The notes below the pieces were generated by a model. It saw only the letters and a program-made list of their open reading frames with translations. It did not search any database and was not told where the DNA came from. The position numbers and the translations under genes are program-made. A stretch of DNA of 56,247 nt from Robertmurraya dakarensis (GTDB lineage: Bacteria > Bacillota > Bacilli > Bacillales > Cytobacillaceae): positions 607,107 through 663,353 of the forward strand of contig NZ_LT707408.1 of the NCBI RefSeq assembly GCF_900156875.1, read 5' to 3'. Shown one piece after another: positions 41,441 to 50,372 of the stretch (its first letter is position 1; every line of letters starts with the position of its first letter).

Positions 41441-42880
41441 TTAAGAAGGTCTTTCTACATTTTTCAAACAAGCGAAGAATCTAATCGTCATTAGGATCGT
41501 AGCAAGAACAACAAAAACTCCGCTTAGTGCACCCACTTGGTCTGATAATACCCATTCTGGCATATGTTCCGCCCATCTCCGAGGAACGCTGATGCTGCCC
41601 GCATAGAGGAAAGAACCAACAATCCCAACGAAAAATGTAAAGAAAAGCGAAATACTAAACGTATCGATTCTTGAATGTTTCATGGACCCTTCCGTTTTAT
41701 TAAAGTAGTACATGAATCCAAGAATCATTGCGATAACGCCCATCCCCATATATGTATGGAAATGTCCAGGAACCCACTTTGTATTATGCATGACGTGGTT
41801 AACGACAATGGTTGCATCGATAATAGCCGGAATTGCACCTGCTACCCATCCAAACATGGACAGGAAAAGCAGACTTGACGCAAAATCCCATTTGATGCCT
41901 GAACGATATACAATCATGAGGGCTCCATAAGCAGTCACAACCATTACTGGAAGTCCGTTTGCGTAGGAGAAGACTTGACCAATAATCAGCATCCATGTTG
42001 GGACAGCAAAGTCCATTAATAAATGGTGTGTATAGATCATGAGTGTAAATAATGTTGAAGCGTTCCAGGCAATCAAAAAGGCCTTATTAGACTTCCAAGG
42101 ACGGCTTGTATATTTAGCAAGCACTTCATAAACAGCAATGACAGCCATATAGATCGTTGCGTTGCAGAAGATATGACCAAATGCATAGGTTAGATGTTTA
42201 GCAAGCATGGGATCCATTGTAATGGCTGGATTAATAATATTTAGGATCGAACCAATGATCACGATTGCACCTGCAATAATTGCCGTTGAGTTTGTGATGA
42301 TCACCATGGTCGTTGCCACAACTGCTGGAGGCGGCCCATATCCTTTTTTTCCTCTGAAGATATAATCCCAGCCTAGTGATTTCCCTAGTCCTCCGTATTC
42401 TTTTATTAGCCGGCCAGCTAAATAAAAGTACATGATTAAATAGCCTACTCCTAAAATCAATACCCCAAATAAAAATAGGAGTGCGCCAAGAACCCCATAA
42501 GCCTTTGTTGATTGAAAAGGCAGCGGGTATAAAAATGTCCAAGCGTCAGAAAAGTCATAGGCAAATATAGCTATTAAAATTAAGATGACTCCGATGATTG
42601 AGCAGGTGAAATTTATTAGAAAAATAACAGGATTTATTTTAAGATACTTTGATAGAAAATACCACATGATCGCTGTGCCGCCTAAAGCAGCAACACCTAC
42701 CATCCCAATTCCATGTGCTGTCATGATTTTATAGAACCATTCAGGTGTAATGTTTATTAAATTTCCTTGATTAAGCAGCATGATAACGCCAAAAGCCATC
42801 ATTAAAATTAAAACCAAAGACGTTGTCATTAAATACCATATAACTCCTCTTCGTACTAAAGGATTGCCGCTTGCTTCCAT
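41441..42880 (-). CDS. Heme-copper oxidase subunit I, Tyr-to-Asn variant (candidate NO reductase)
   Basis: 479 residues with about 12 membrane segments. Heme and CuB ligands are intact: His56 (TAHGIGM), His236, His285-His286 (YTHHLLMD), and His373/His375 (PGHFHTYMG). In oxygen reductases of A and B type, the helix VI histidine is followed at +4 by the cross-linked tyrosine (HPEVY/HPLVY). Here it reads H236-I-F-C-N240, so the tyrosine is replaced by asparagine. This makes reduction of O2 questionable and points to the CuA-type NO reductases known from Bacillus azotoformans and related B-family-derived NORs. It follows the CuA subunit II gene by 13 bp. General annotation pipelines would call it a cytochrome c oxidase. 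Confidence 0.82.
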   Translation of the reverse strand: MEASGNPLVRRGVIWYLMTTSLVLILMMAFGVIMLLNQGNLINITPEWFYKIMTAHGIGMVGVAALGGTAIMWYFLSKYLKINPVIFLINFTCSIIGVILILIAIFAYDFSDAWTFLYPLPFQSTKAYGVLGALLFLFGVLILGVGYLIMYFYLAGRLIKEYGGLGKSLGWDYIFRGKKGYGPPPAVVATTMVIITNSTAIIAGAIVIIGSILNIINPAITMDPMLAKHLTYAFGHIFCNATIYMAVIAVYEVLAKYTSRPWKSNKAFLIAWNASTLFTLMIYTHHLLMDFAVPTWMLIIGQVFSYANGLPVMVVTAYGALMIVYRSGIKWDFASSLLFLSMFGWVAGAIPAIIDATIVVNHVMHNTKWVPGHFHTYMGMGVIAMILGFMYYFNKTEGSMKHSRIDTFSISLFFTFFVGIVGSFLYAGSISVPRRWAEHMPEWVLSDQVGALSGVFVVLATILMTIRFFACLKNVERPS

Positions 42881-42893
42881 ATGACTTACCTCC

Positions 42894-43424
42894 TTAAGGC
42901 TGTACTGTGATTTCTTTCACCATGACATGATGACCGATTGAACAATATTCAAGGCAAAGAATTTTATAGGTTCCCGGTTCAGTAAAAGTAAAATATACTG
43001 AGTTTTTATACTCTGGCATTGCTTGAGTCTGCGCGACCAACTCAAGGTCTTCAGTATAAAGGCCGAACCCGTGTGTTACATCTTTAGCGGTAACGACAAA
43101 TTCGACCTTGTCGCCTACCTTAAAGCTCTCTTCACTCATTTCCCAGTTGTACTGAATCCCCACTACATCAACAACCTTTGTTTCGGCAGTGGTTGTGGCT
43201 TCAGCGTGACTGCCATGATAGGGCAGCTCATCTAAGGTTAAAACAGTTGCAATCCCCATTACTCCAATCAATCCAAAAAACCAGTACGTTCTTATTTTGT
43301 ATCCTTTTTCTTGTATTGGAGCATACTCAGCCTTGCGTTTCGATTCACCATATACAAAGGCGAATGCCAGTGCTAAGAGAAACTCAAAGAAAACAGTTAA
43401 GAATAAAGCGATCGTTTGATACAT
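42894..43424 (-). CDS. CuA-containing subunit II of the heme-copper oxidase
   Basis: 176 residues. Two N-terminal hydrophobic segments (about 4-25 and 46-64) anchor a cupredoxin domain outside the membrane. All CuA ligands are present: His118 (DVTHGF), Cys157, Glu159, Cys161, His165 and Met168 in ILCLEYCSIGHHVM. It takes electrons from cytochrome c and passes them to subunit I. First gene of the two-gene operon. A SCO-type copper chaperone, usually needed for CuA assembly, is encoded about 4.5 kb away. Confidence 0.88.
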   Translation of the reverse strand: MYQTIALFLTVFFEFLLALAFAFVYGESKRKAEYAPIQEKGYKIRTYWFFGLIGVMGIATVLTLDELPYHGSHAEATTTAETKVVDVVGIQYNWEMSEESFKVGDKVEFVVTAKDVTHGFGLYTEDLELVAQTQAMPEYKNSVYFTFTEPGTYKILCLEYCSIGHHVMVKEITVQP

Positions 43425-43674
43425 ACACGCACCCCTCTTTCGTAAAATTGAAAATTACCTTTATTAGTAAACCTTGTTTTCATTTTAATAAAGTTGGTAA
43501 AAGAATTCGGTGATATAAGTCATGTTTTGTTTGAAAATTTAAATAAATGGAATACTCATGAAAGTAGAATGTGGATGGACAGTGCTGGCTGGTAACACTT
43601 TTTAAAGCTTTCAGCGGTTTGAATTTCTGAAAGAAATTTATGGTAAAATTGGAGTGAAATGTGAGGTGGCTAGA

Positions 43675-45222
43675 ATGATGTTTGCGGCAGGACAAAAGGA
43701 AATGCAGAGAATGGATCAGTATACAATGGAGAATCTTGGACTTCCCGGCGTTGTACTTATGGAAAACGCAGGGGCAAGAGTAGTAGAGGAAATCATTTCT
43801 AGTGCTAAGATGGAAAGATCTAGAGTTGTCATCTTAGCCGGAGGAGGAAATAATGGCGGAGACGGTTTTGTTATTGCCAGGAGATTGTTTGATATAGGGT
43901 TGGAACCTGTTCTTTGTTTGTTAGTACCCCCAGAGAAACTGAAGGGAGATGCGAAAATTCATTTCGATGTTTATGTAAATCGAGGGTTTTCTTTTTTACG
44001 GGGCTGGGAAGGTGAAGACAGCGAACTAGTTGATGAATTAGCGAAGGCGGATATAATAGTGGATGCCATTCTTGGAACCGGTGTCAAAGGAGCTGTTCGT
44101 GAGCCATTTGCTGGGATAATTTCGATGGTAAATTCTTTCCATGGAGAAAAAACGATTATTTCGGTCGATATTCCTTCAGGCGTGGAGAGTGACACCGGAA
44201 AAGTGGAAGGTGAAGCAATTAAAGCTACAAAGACGATTACGTTTGTTTTTCCAAAAAAGGGTTTCTTTTTGCAAGAAGGGCCACAGTATGTTGGGGAATG
44301 GGCAGCTGTTGATATATCGGTGCCGCCTTCTATCGTAAATGAACTGGGGCTTGACATGCCCCAAGTACTGACCGAAAAACTGGCAAGAGCCCAGGTCCCT
44401 GCACGGCTGCAGCATGGGCATAAAGGAACGTTTGGACATGCTGTTGTGATTGGAGGTTCGCGTTCTTATGTGGGAGCACCGGTATATACCGCAAAAGCCG
44501 TCCTGCATTGTGGAGCTGGTCTGGTGACACTCGCAGTTCCGGAGTGTATTTATCCAATGGCGGCCACTCAAAACCCGGAATCGTTATTACTGCCGCTTCC
44601 CGATATTGATGGACATTTTTCAGAAACAGCGATTGCCGAACTTCGTCCTCGGCTCCAGCAGTTTGATTGTATAGCGATTGGTCCGGGGATGAGCCGTTTT
44701 CATAATGGAGAAAACTGGATGAAGAACCTTTTTTCTGCTCTTGGGGATCAGACTGTTGTGGTGGATGCGGATGCTTTGTACTTGCTTCGCGAGCAGCTGG
44801 ATATTGTTAAATCATATAAGGGGAACGTGATTTTTACTCCACATCCGGGTGAGATGGCATTGCTGACAGGTAAGTCCATTAAGGAAATAGAAAAGGACCG
44901 TATCGGAACGGCATGCAGCTTTGCAAAAGAATACGGGATATTTCTGCTTTTAAAAGGGCATCGATCGGTCATTGCCAGTCCTGACGGCTCAATTTATATA
45001 AACCCGCTTGGACATGATGCGCTTGGAAAGGGTGGAAGCGGCGATGTACTGACAGGGTTGATCACTTCTTTCCTTGCACAAGGAGCAAAACCTTTAGAGG
45101 CCGCGCTAGCTGCAAGCTATCTTCATGCCAAAAGCGGAGAAGAAAAAGCAAAAGAACTATCCCGCTACGGCGTCATGCCCCTCGACCTAATCGAAGCAAT
45201 CAAACACCAACTAAACTATTAG
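43675..45222 (+). CDS. nnr: Bifunctional NAD(P)HX epimerase/dehydratase
   Basis: 515 residues. Repairs damaged hydrated NAD(P)H. The N-terminal YjeF_N epimerase domain (about 1-210) has LAGGGNNGGDGFVIAR and SVDIPSGVESDTG. The C-terminal carbohydrate-kinase-like dehydratase domain (about 225-510) has HKGTFGHAVVIGGS, VVDADALYLL, FTPHPGEMALLTG and GKGGSGDVLTG. The fusion is as in E. coli Nnr. ATG 43675 (or 43678) is preferred to GTG 43654 because GAGGTGG at 43663-43669 suits it. The stop codon coincides with the first base of a GGTACC repeat. Confidence 0.92.
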   Translation: MMFAAGQKEMQRMDQYTMENLGLPGVVLMENAGARVVEEIISSAKMERSRVVILAGGGNNGGDGFVIARRLFDIGLEPVLCLLVPPEKLKGDAKIHFDVYVNRGFSFLRGWEGEDSELVDELAKADIIVDAILGTGVKGAVREPFAGIISMVNSFHGEKTIISVDIPSGVESDTGKVEGEAIKATKTITFVFPKKGFFLQEGPQYVGEWAAVDISVPPSIVNELGLDMPQVLTEKLARAQVPARLQHGHKGTFGHAVVIGGSRSYVGAPVYTAKAVLHCGAGLVTLAVPECIYPMAATQNPESLLLPLPDIDGHFSETAIAELRPRLQQFDCIAIGPGMSRFHNGENWMKNLFSALGDQTVVVDADALYLLREQLDIVKSYKGNVIFTPHPGEMALLTGKSIKEIEKDRIGTACSFAKEYGIFLLLKGHRSVIASPDGSIYINPLGHDALGKGGSGDVLTGLITSFLAQGAKPLEAALAASYLHAKSGEEKAKELSRYGVMPLDLIEAIKHQLNY

Positions 45223-45322
45223 GTACCAGGTACCGTTCGTGGACAGTTGGTTGGATTTGTCTTTGTGGAGCGGACAGCGGGATGTGAGCAGGTACTGTTT
45301 TTGAACAGTGCCTGCTTTTTTT
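45222..45322 (+). repeat. GGTACC repeat half-element and terminator after nnr
   Basis: GGTACCAGGTACCGTTCGTG begins at 45222, inside the nnr stop codon; the matching right arm is missing here. A separate terminator follows at 45287-45322, with AGCAGGTACTGTT / AACAGTGCCTGCT and seven T. Confidence 0.7.
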
Positions 45323-45464
45323 GTCAGCTGATTTTGAGTAATGGGAAATGGGTAAAATATCTTAGGTTTTTTCAGGATTTAACCAATATATTTACTGCTT
45401 TTATAGTAATATTGTAGTATACATATCACGACAAAAATAGACATAAAGATTTGGGGGAAGCAAT

Positions 45465-47165
45465 ATGAAGGGGAATCTGACAAAGCAGCTAGGCGGAATT
45501 ATTATAGGTGTTATATTGGCATCTTTAATTATCACCTCTCTATCAAACTATTGGGTAAGTTACCAAAAAACTTATGAAGCGGCAGGGATTGAAGCGGTAG
45601 GCTGTGCAAATATTACAACAGGACTCATCAATCCCAGTGACATAGAAGATATCATTAATGGAAATCAACAAAAAAGAGCAGAACTTGAAAACACAATCAA
45701 CTGGACCACAGATCATAAACAAATTTTTGAGGATCAGTTTGTGATTTCTTTAGACGGTACGATCTTGGCTGCTGATGATAATATGAAAGCACAAGGATTT
45801 AAGGCTGGAGATCGGTTTTTTATTGACCCTGATCTAGTTAAAATGATACAAGAAACAAAGCATCCTCATTATTCCAAAATTTACGACTTTGGCGGAATGA
45901 AGCGGATCACCGGATATGCACCGATTTTTAAGGATCATGACCCAAATAAAGAGATCATTGCTTTGAATGCAATTGACTTTGATGCAAGTATTGTTACAGA
46001 ACGGACATGGGACTCCGTTAAGGATGGATTCCTGTTAGGGCTTTTGCCAATGCTGGCAGCCTGTATTATAACGATTTGGTTCATTCGCAAAAAGACAAAG
46101 CCGATTACGGTATTAATTCAGCACGCAAAAAGAATCGCTGAAGGGGACTTAACGGTTGAGGATATAAAAGTAAAAAATAAGGACGAAATTGGGGAATTAG
46201 CAAGCGCTTTAAATACGATGACACATAATCTTAGGGATCTCATTACACAATTTCGTGTTAGCACTGAACATGTAGCATCATCATCTGTTCAATTAGCCAG
46301 CAGTGTAGAACAAACCAACTTTGCTGCTGAGCAAATTGGAGGAACGATGCAGCAGTTAGCGTCTGGTGTTGACCAGCAAGTAAGAAGTGTTGAGGAAGCC
46401 TCTATAAAAGTAAATGAAATGTCAGCAGGAGTTAAATCAATTACAAGTCATACGAACAGCGTTTCGGCTGTCGCTGTTTCAACGACAGAAAAAGCCCAAG
46501 AAGGAAGTCAAGTTATTCAAACTGTAGTTGGACAAATGGGGGAAATCACTACACAGGTTAACAAGCTGTCAGAAATCATCAAAGGATTGGGCAATCGTTC
46601 TCATGAAATTGGAGAAATCATTGAGGTCATAACAGGTATTGCAAACCAAACCAACTTACTGGCATTAAATGCTGCGATTGAAGCTGCAAGGGCTGGAGAA
46701 CATGGCAGCGGATTTGCGGTAGTAGCTGATGAAGTAAGGAAACTAGCAGAACAGTCATCAGAATCTGCTCAGCATATCTCAAAGCTAATATCGGCTATCC
46801 AAAAGGAAACGGATACTGCTGTCCAATCAATGGATGTTACAAAGAAAGAAGTAGTCTCAGGTATTGATATGATGAACAGTGCGGGAGATTCATTCCAGCA
46901 AATACACGGTTCTGTCAATGAAGTTACTACTCAGCTTCAAGAAGTAGATTCAGCCATGAACAAGATGGCAAGGAACGCTGAGGAAATTGTTCAATATATC
47001 AAATATATTTCAGAGATAGCGGGAACAGCAGCAGCTGGAACAGAAGAAGTGTCCTCATCAGCCGAGGAGCAGATAGCCTCAATGGAAGAAATCTCTTCTT
47101 CCGTTACATCATTATCAAAAATGGCTGAAGAGCTCGAATTACAGATTGGAAAGTTTCGAATATAG
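45465..47165 (+). CDS. Methyl-accepting chemotaxis protein
   Basis: 566 residues. Membrane segment 1 at about 9-30, an extracellular sensory domain of about 150 residues, membrane segment 2 at about 187-207, HAMP (about 208-262) and a cytoplasmic signalling domain. The latter carries the highly conserved hairpin tip [20 protein letters not shown] through [19 protein letters not shown]. It transmits ligand occupancy to CheA/CheW. The ligand is unknown; the sensory region looks like a single Cache-type domain. No clear sigma-D promoter was found. Confidence 0.93.
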   Translation: MKGNLTKQLGGIIIGVILASLIITSLSNYWVSYQKTYEAAGIEAVGCANITTGLINPSDIEDIINGNQQKRAELENTINWTTDHKQIFEDQFVISLDGTILAADDNMKAQGFKAGDRFFIDPDLVKMIQETKHPHYSKIYDFGGMKRITGYAPIFKDHDPNKEIIALNAIDFDASIVTERTWDSVKDGFLLGLLPMLAACIITIWFIRKKTKPITVLIQHAKRIAEGDLTVEDIKVKNKDEIGELASALNTMTHNLRDLITQFRVSTEHVASSSVQLASSVEQTNFAAEQIGGTMQQLASGVDQQVRSVEEASIKVNEMSAGVKSITSHTNSVSAVAVSTTEKAQEGSQVIQTVVGQMGEITTQVNKLSEIIKGLGNRSHEIGEIIEVITGIANQTNLLALNAAIEAARAGEHGSGFAVVADEVRKLAEQSSESAQHISKLISAIQKETDTAVQSMDVTKKEVVSGIDMMNSAGDSFQQIHGSVNEVTTQLQEVDSAMNKMARNAEEIVQYIKYISEIAGTAAAGTEEVSSSAEEQIASMEEISSSVTSLSKMAEELELQIGKFRI

Positions 47166-47314
47166 GGGAATTGTGACTGTTTTGTGAAAATACTATGGCT
47201 TTTTAGGTAAGGAAAATAGTATTATGTAAAATAAGTATAAAAATTTTCCAATATTTTTATGTTATTCTATGATTCTTTCGTTTTTGGGTGCCGCCTAGGG
47301 AAGGGGGTTATGTT

Positions 47315-47836
47315 ATGTCGGTACATCACTTTATAGCAGCAAATAAGGAGCTGCCGGTGGGCAGTTTCGGTTATAAGTGGATATTGAAGCCTGCTTCTGA
47401 ATTAGCTAGGGAAGGTAAGTTCGGATGGGAACAGAGTGAATACGTTCAAGAACCGTTTGTAAAGGTATTTGAAAGCTTAGAAGATACATATGGAATTGAT
47501 ATAATAAAGCTGGATGGATATGAACAAATAAAAGCGAAGTTTAAATATAAGTATGTATATGAACTGCTATGTTCTCATCATAGAAAAGGATATAGAGAGC
47601 TTTTTAAATATATTGATACTAATTTATTACATGATGAAGAAATAGAAATATATACCTGCCTGGATGGCCATGAATTACAAAAGAAAGACGATGACCTCGA
47701 TACGACGGTCAATTTAAAAACACTAGAGTTTATTGGACAGTTAGGGAATATTAAACTAGATAAGAAACGCTATATTACACAATTAGGTGAAATGTTCTGG
47801 CTAAGAGAGAAGCAATATGTAATCGTGAAAAAATAA
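47315..47836 (+). CDS. Hypothetical protein, function unknown
   Basis: 173 residues, acidic and basic residues balanced, no signal peptide or membrane segment. It starts MSVHHFIAANKELPVGSFG at ATG 47315, with AAGGGGG before it. The middle is rich in Lys, Tyr and Glu, suggesting a soluble mixed alpha/beta protein. It has its own terminator. I recognise no family. The position after the chemoreceptor (about 150 bp) does not prove a link. Confidence 0.7.
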   Translation: MSVHHFIAANKELPVGSFGYKWILKPASELAREGKFGWEQSEYVQEPFVKVFESLEDTYGIDIIKLDGYEQIKAKFKYKYVYELLCSHHRKGYRELFKYIDTNLLHDEEIEIYTCLDGHELQKKDDDLDTTVNLKTLEFIGQLGNIKLDKKRYITQLGEMFWLREKQYVIVKK

Positions 47837-47840
47837 GTAA

Positions 47841-47877
47841 AAGAAGGCCCCTGTTGGATACCCAAACAGGGGCCTTC
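47841..47877. terminator. Bidirectional terminator between the hypothetical gene and sco
   Basis: AGAAGGCCCCTGTT pairs with AACAGGGGCCTTCT around a short loop. The T-rich tail is on the minus side, so it is best placed as the sco terminator, with read-out in both directions possible. Confidence 0.65.
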
Positions 47878-47913
47878 TGAATAATCTAGTCACACTGTCC
47901 ACCACCAGTGGAA

Positions 47914-47939
47914 ACTGTCCACGGACGGTACCTGGTACC
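47914..47939 (-). repeat. GGTACC repeat half-element at the sco stop codon
   Basis: Read on the minus strand the sequence starts GGTACCAGGTACCGTCCGTG and matches the element at 45222 over 26 bp with one mismatch, in opposite orientation. It abuts the sco stop codon. Confidence 0.7.
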
Positions 47940-48559
47940 TATTGGAGTGATTTGAGGTCTTGGATGATTTGTTCGATTGGCAGGTTGACTCCATCATATC
48001 CTTTGACAGCGATGCCTTGTTGGTTTACTAGGAAGAATTTGGTGCTGTGTGTTACTTGGTCTGTGCCTTCTGGCTTTTCTGCTAGGGTTTTGACTGACTT
48101 GGCAATTCTTCTGATATCTTCTCCAGTGTATCCTGTTAAAAAGTCCCAGTTAGAAAAGTCTGCCTCATATTTTTTGCCATATTCGGTTAGGACTTCAGGA
48201 GTATCAAACAATGGATCAACACTAAATGAAACTAACTGAACATTAAGACCTTCTGATTCTAGTTGCTGCTGGAGCTTTGCCATGTTTGCAGTCATTGGCA
48301 GACAAATTGTTTCACAGTTTGTAAAAATCATATTCATAATCCAAACATCGCCGTCGTAATGATCCTTCATGATGGTTTCGTTTTCTTGGTTCACAGCTTC
48401 AAAGTCAGCTATTGGCCAGTCGTAATCGGGAACGAAGTTAGAAATAGTACTATCGTCTGCAGGATCCTCCATTGCTTCCACTGCTTGATTTTCATTGGAG
48501 CATGCACTTATTATCAATAAACTAAACATTACAAGTAAGAAGAAAAAGAGCTTCTTCAT
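47939..48559 (-). CDS. SCO1/SenC-family copper chaperone lipoprotein
   Basis: 206 residues. Lipoprotein signal with lipobox ISAC (Cys20), then a thioredoxin fold. The copper site is complete: Cys82 and Cys86 in FTNCETICLPM, and His171 in VTHSTKFFLV. SCO proteins deliver copper to CuA of terminal oxidases (Bacillus YpmQ). The nearby CuA subunit at 42.9-43.4 kb is a possible client. It is a single-gene unit on the minus strand. Confidence 0.9.
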   Translation of the reverse strand: MKKLFFFLLVMFSLLIISACSNENQAVEAMEDPADDSTISNFVPDYDWPIADFEAVNQENETIMKDHYDGDVWIMNMIFTNCETICLPMTANMAKLQQQLESEGLNVQLVSFSVDPLFDTPEVLTEYGKKYEADFSNWDFLTGYTGEDIRRIAKSVKTLAEKPEGTDQVTHSTKFFLVNQQGIAVKGYDGVNLPIEQIIQDLKSLQ

Positions 48560-49112
48560 GTGATCACCAGTCCTTATAAGATAAGATAAGATACCCTCAG
48601 TGTACTTCTTTTCTTTTTAAAATAATGTGATAGACCTCACAAGTAAAAAGTTCAAATCAAAAACCTAATGGAATCAATAAAAAACCCAATATATTGTAAA
48701 AATATCTCAAAAAAATATTGAATATTCCTAATATTTGTGTATATTTAAATTAAACAGTAATTTAAAAAACTGAATATTCATAACCGACCATTTTAACTGC
48801 ATGCTAGAAATGATTCGCAGTTAAAACGAAAGGGGGCAAGTCTGCGTATCTTTGTTACATAGAACTATAAAAGGTTTTTCGTAGTTTATTAAAGGTATTT
48901 CTTTTTTCACTATTAGAAAAGCGCTTACAGTTTTAGGTTCTATTTATGCAAACAAGAAGACATACACAGAATACTTGTTAAAAGGTCTATCGAATTATGG
49001 ATTGAGTGTCATCTTTAAAGAATAGTTTGTTAGATTTATTAGAAATGATATATTCAGCAATGCTTTTGAATAAATATAGACATGCAATTTGATAATGGGA
49101 AGGATGATAAAG
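48560..49112. promoter_or_regulatory. Control region before the acyl-CoA dehydrogenase operon
   Basis: This 553-bp AT-rich stretch has no credible gene. It holds three tandem TAAGA units near 48580 and a perfect 10-bp inverted repeat (TTTTAACTGC at 48791-48800, complement at 48817-48826) without a T tail. At 48916-48929 a near-cre sequence (GAAAAGCGCTTACA) may bind CcpA. Catabolite repression of fatty-acid oxidation would fit the downstream genes. Confidence 0.5.
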
Positions 49113-50306
49113 ATGGATTTCTCGTATACTGCGAAGGAAGAAGCTTTTCGTAATGAATTAAGAACATGGTTGCAAGATAACCTGCCTGAGGGCTGGCTGG
49201 ATGGTACTTTTGAGTATCCAGAAGAGGAAAATGAAAGAGCTGCCTTTTTAAGAGATTGGCAGAGAAAACTATCAGAAGGAAGATGGGCAGGGATCTCTTG
49301 GCCTGAGCAATACGGTGGAAGAGGTGCAACACTAGTTGAAGAAGTCATTTTTGAACAAGAAATGGCAAAGGTGAAGGCGCCGCCAATTATTAATACAATT
49401 GGGACTGCAATGGTAGGTCCAACTTTATTGCAGATTGGAACAGACTACCAAAAAGAAACTTATGTTCCAAAGATTTTAAATGGAGATGAAATTTGGTGTC
49501 AGGGCTACTCTGAACCAAGTGCAGGTTCTGACTTAGCAGCGATTCAAACTCGTGCTGTGAAGCAAGGGGATAAGTGGATCATCAATGGTCAAAAGGTTTG
49601 GACTTCATTTGCGCATCTTGCAGATAAGTGTTTCTTGCTAGCAAGAACAGAGAATACTGGCAAGAAGCATGAAGGAATTACAGCATTCCTTATTGATATG
49701 CACCAGCCTGGTGTAGAAGTAAGACCGATTCACCAAATCAATGATGCTTACGATTTTAACGAAGTATTTTTAAATGATGCAGTTGCTTACGAAGCTGATG
49801 TAGTAGGAGAAGTTGGCGATGGCTGGAGAGTAGGTCTAATTCTATTAAGCCATGAACGTGTGGGTGTTGCGAAGCAAACATTTAGACTTCAAAAGTTGTT
49901 TGATGAGCTAGCTGACATGGCGAAGACATTAGAAAAGAACGGCCGACCGCTAATTGAAGATCAAATTGTTCGTCAAAAACTAGTTGGTTTCCGTGCTAAA
50001 ACAAGAGCCCTTCTATTAAACTACTATCGTCATTTAACAGATACGATCCGCAATGGACGACCAGGTCCTGAAGGTTCATTGGATAAGCTTGCTTCCAGTG
50101 AATTAGGACAGCAGATGCTGGCGTTTGGCGTATCTATTCAGGGAGCAAACGGTCAATTATGGAAAGAAGATGCACCGGTTAACGCAAATTGGCAGAAAGA
50201 TTGGCTTCGTTCTTTCGCTTATACAATTGAAGGCGGTACTTCTGAAATTCAAAGAAATATCGTTGGTGAACGTATACTTAAATTACCTAAGGATATTAAG
50301 CATTAA
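49113..50306 (+). CDS. Acyl-CoA dehydrogenase, catalytic-type subunit
   Basis: 397 residues, a full-length FAD-dependent acyl-CoA dehydrogenase. QGYSEPSAGSDLA and KVWTSFAH are flavin/substrate segments. The C-terminal AYTIEGGTSEIQRNIVGERI carries the glutamate that acts as catalytic base in this subfamily. ATG 49113 is preferred with GGGAAGGA 8 bp before it. It is followed 66 bp later by a second, diverged homolog, as in heteromeric acyl-CoA dehydrogenases acting on bulky or dicarboxylic acyl chains (FadE26/27-like, PimCD-like). The substrate is unknown. Confidence 0.88.
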   Translation: MDFSYTAKEEAFRNELRTWLQDNLPEGWLDGTFEYPEEENERAAFLRDWQRKLSEGRWAGISWPEQYGGRGATLVEEVIFEQEMAKVKAPPIINTIGTAMVGPTLLQIGTDYQKETYVPKILNGDEIWCQGYSEPSAGSDLAAIQTRAVKQGDKWIINGQKVWTSFAHLADKCFLLARTENTGKKHEGITAFLIDMHQPGVEVRPIHQINDAYDFNEVFLNDAVAYEADVVGEVGDGWRVGLILLSHERVGVAKQTFRLQKLFDELADMAKTLEKNGRPLIEDQIVRQKLVGFRAKTRALLLNYYRHLTDTIRNGRPGPEGSLDKLASSELGQQMLAFGVSIQGANGQLWKEDAPVNANWQKDWLRSFAYTIEGGTSEIQRNIVGERILKLPKDIKH

Positions 50307-50372
50307 TCATCTTATTAAACTCATATTTTTTAATAAAAGAAAAAGTGGATCGAAAACTCGGAGGTGGAAAAA

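Noticed and set aside
48771-48780. TGAATATTCA as a FadR operator upstream of the acyl-CoA dehydrogenases
   Set aside because: The Bacillus FadR site is longer with spaced half-sites; a 10-bp AT-rich palindrome is expected by chance here.
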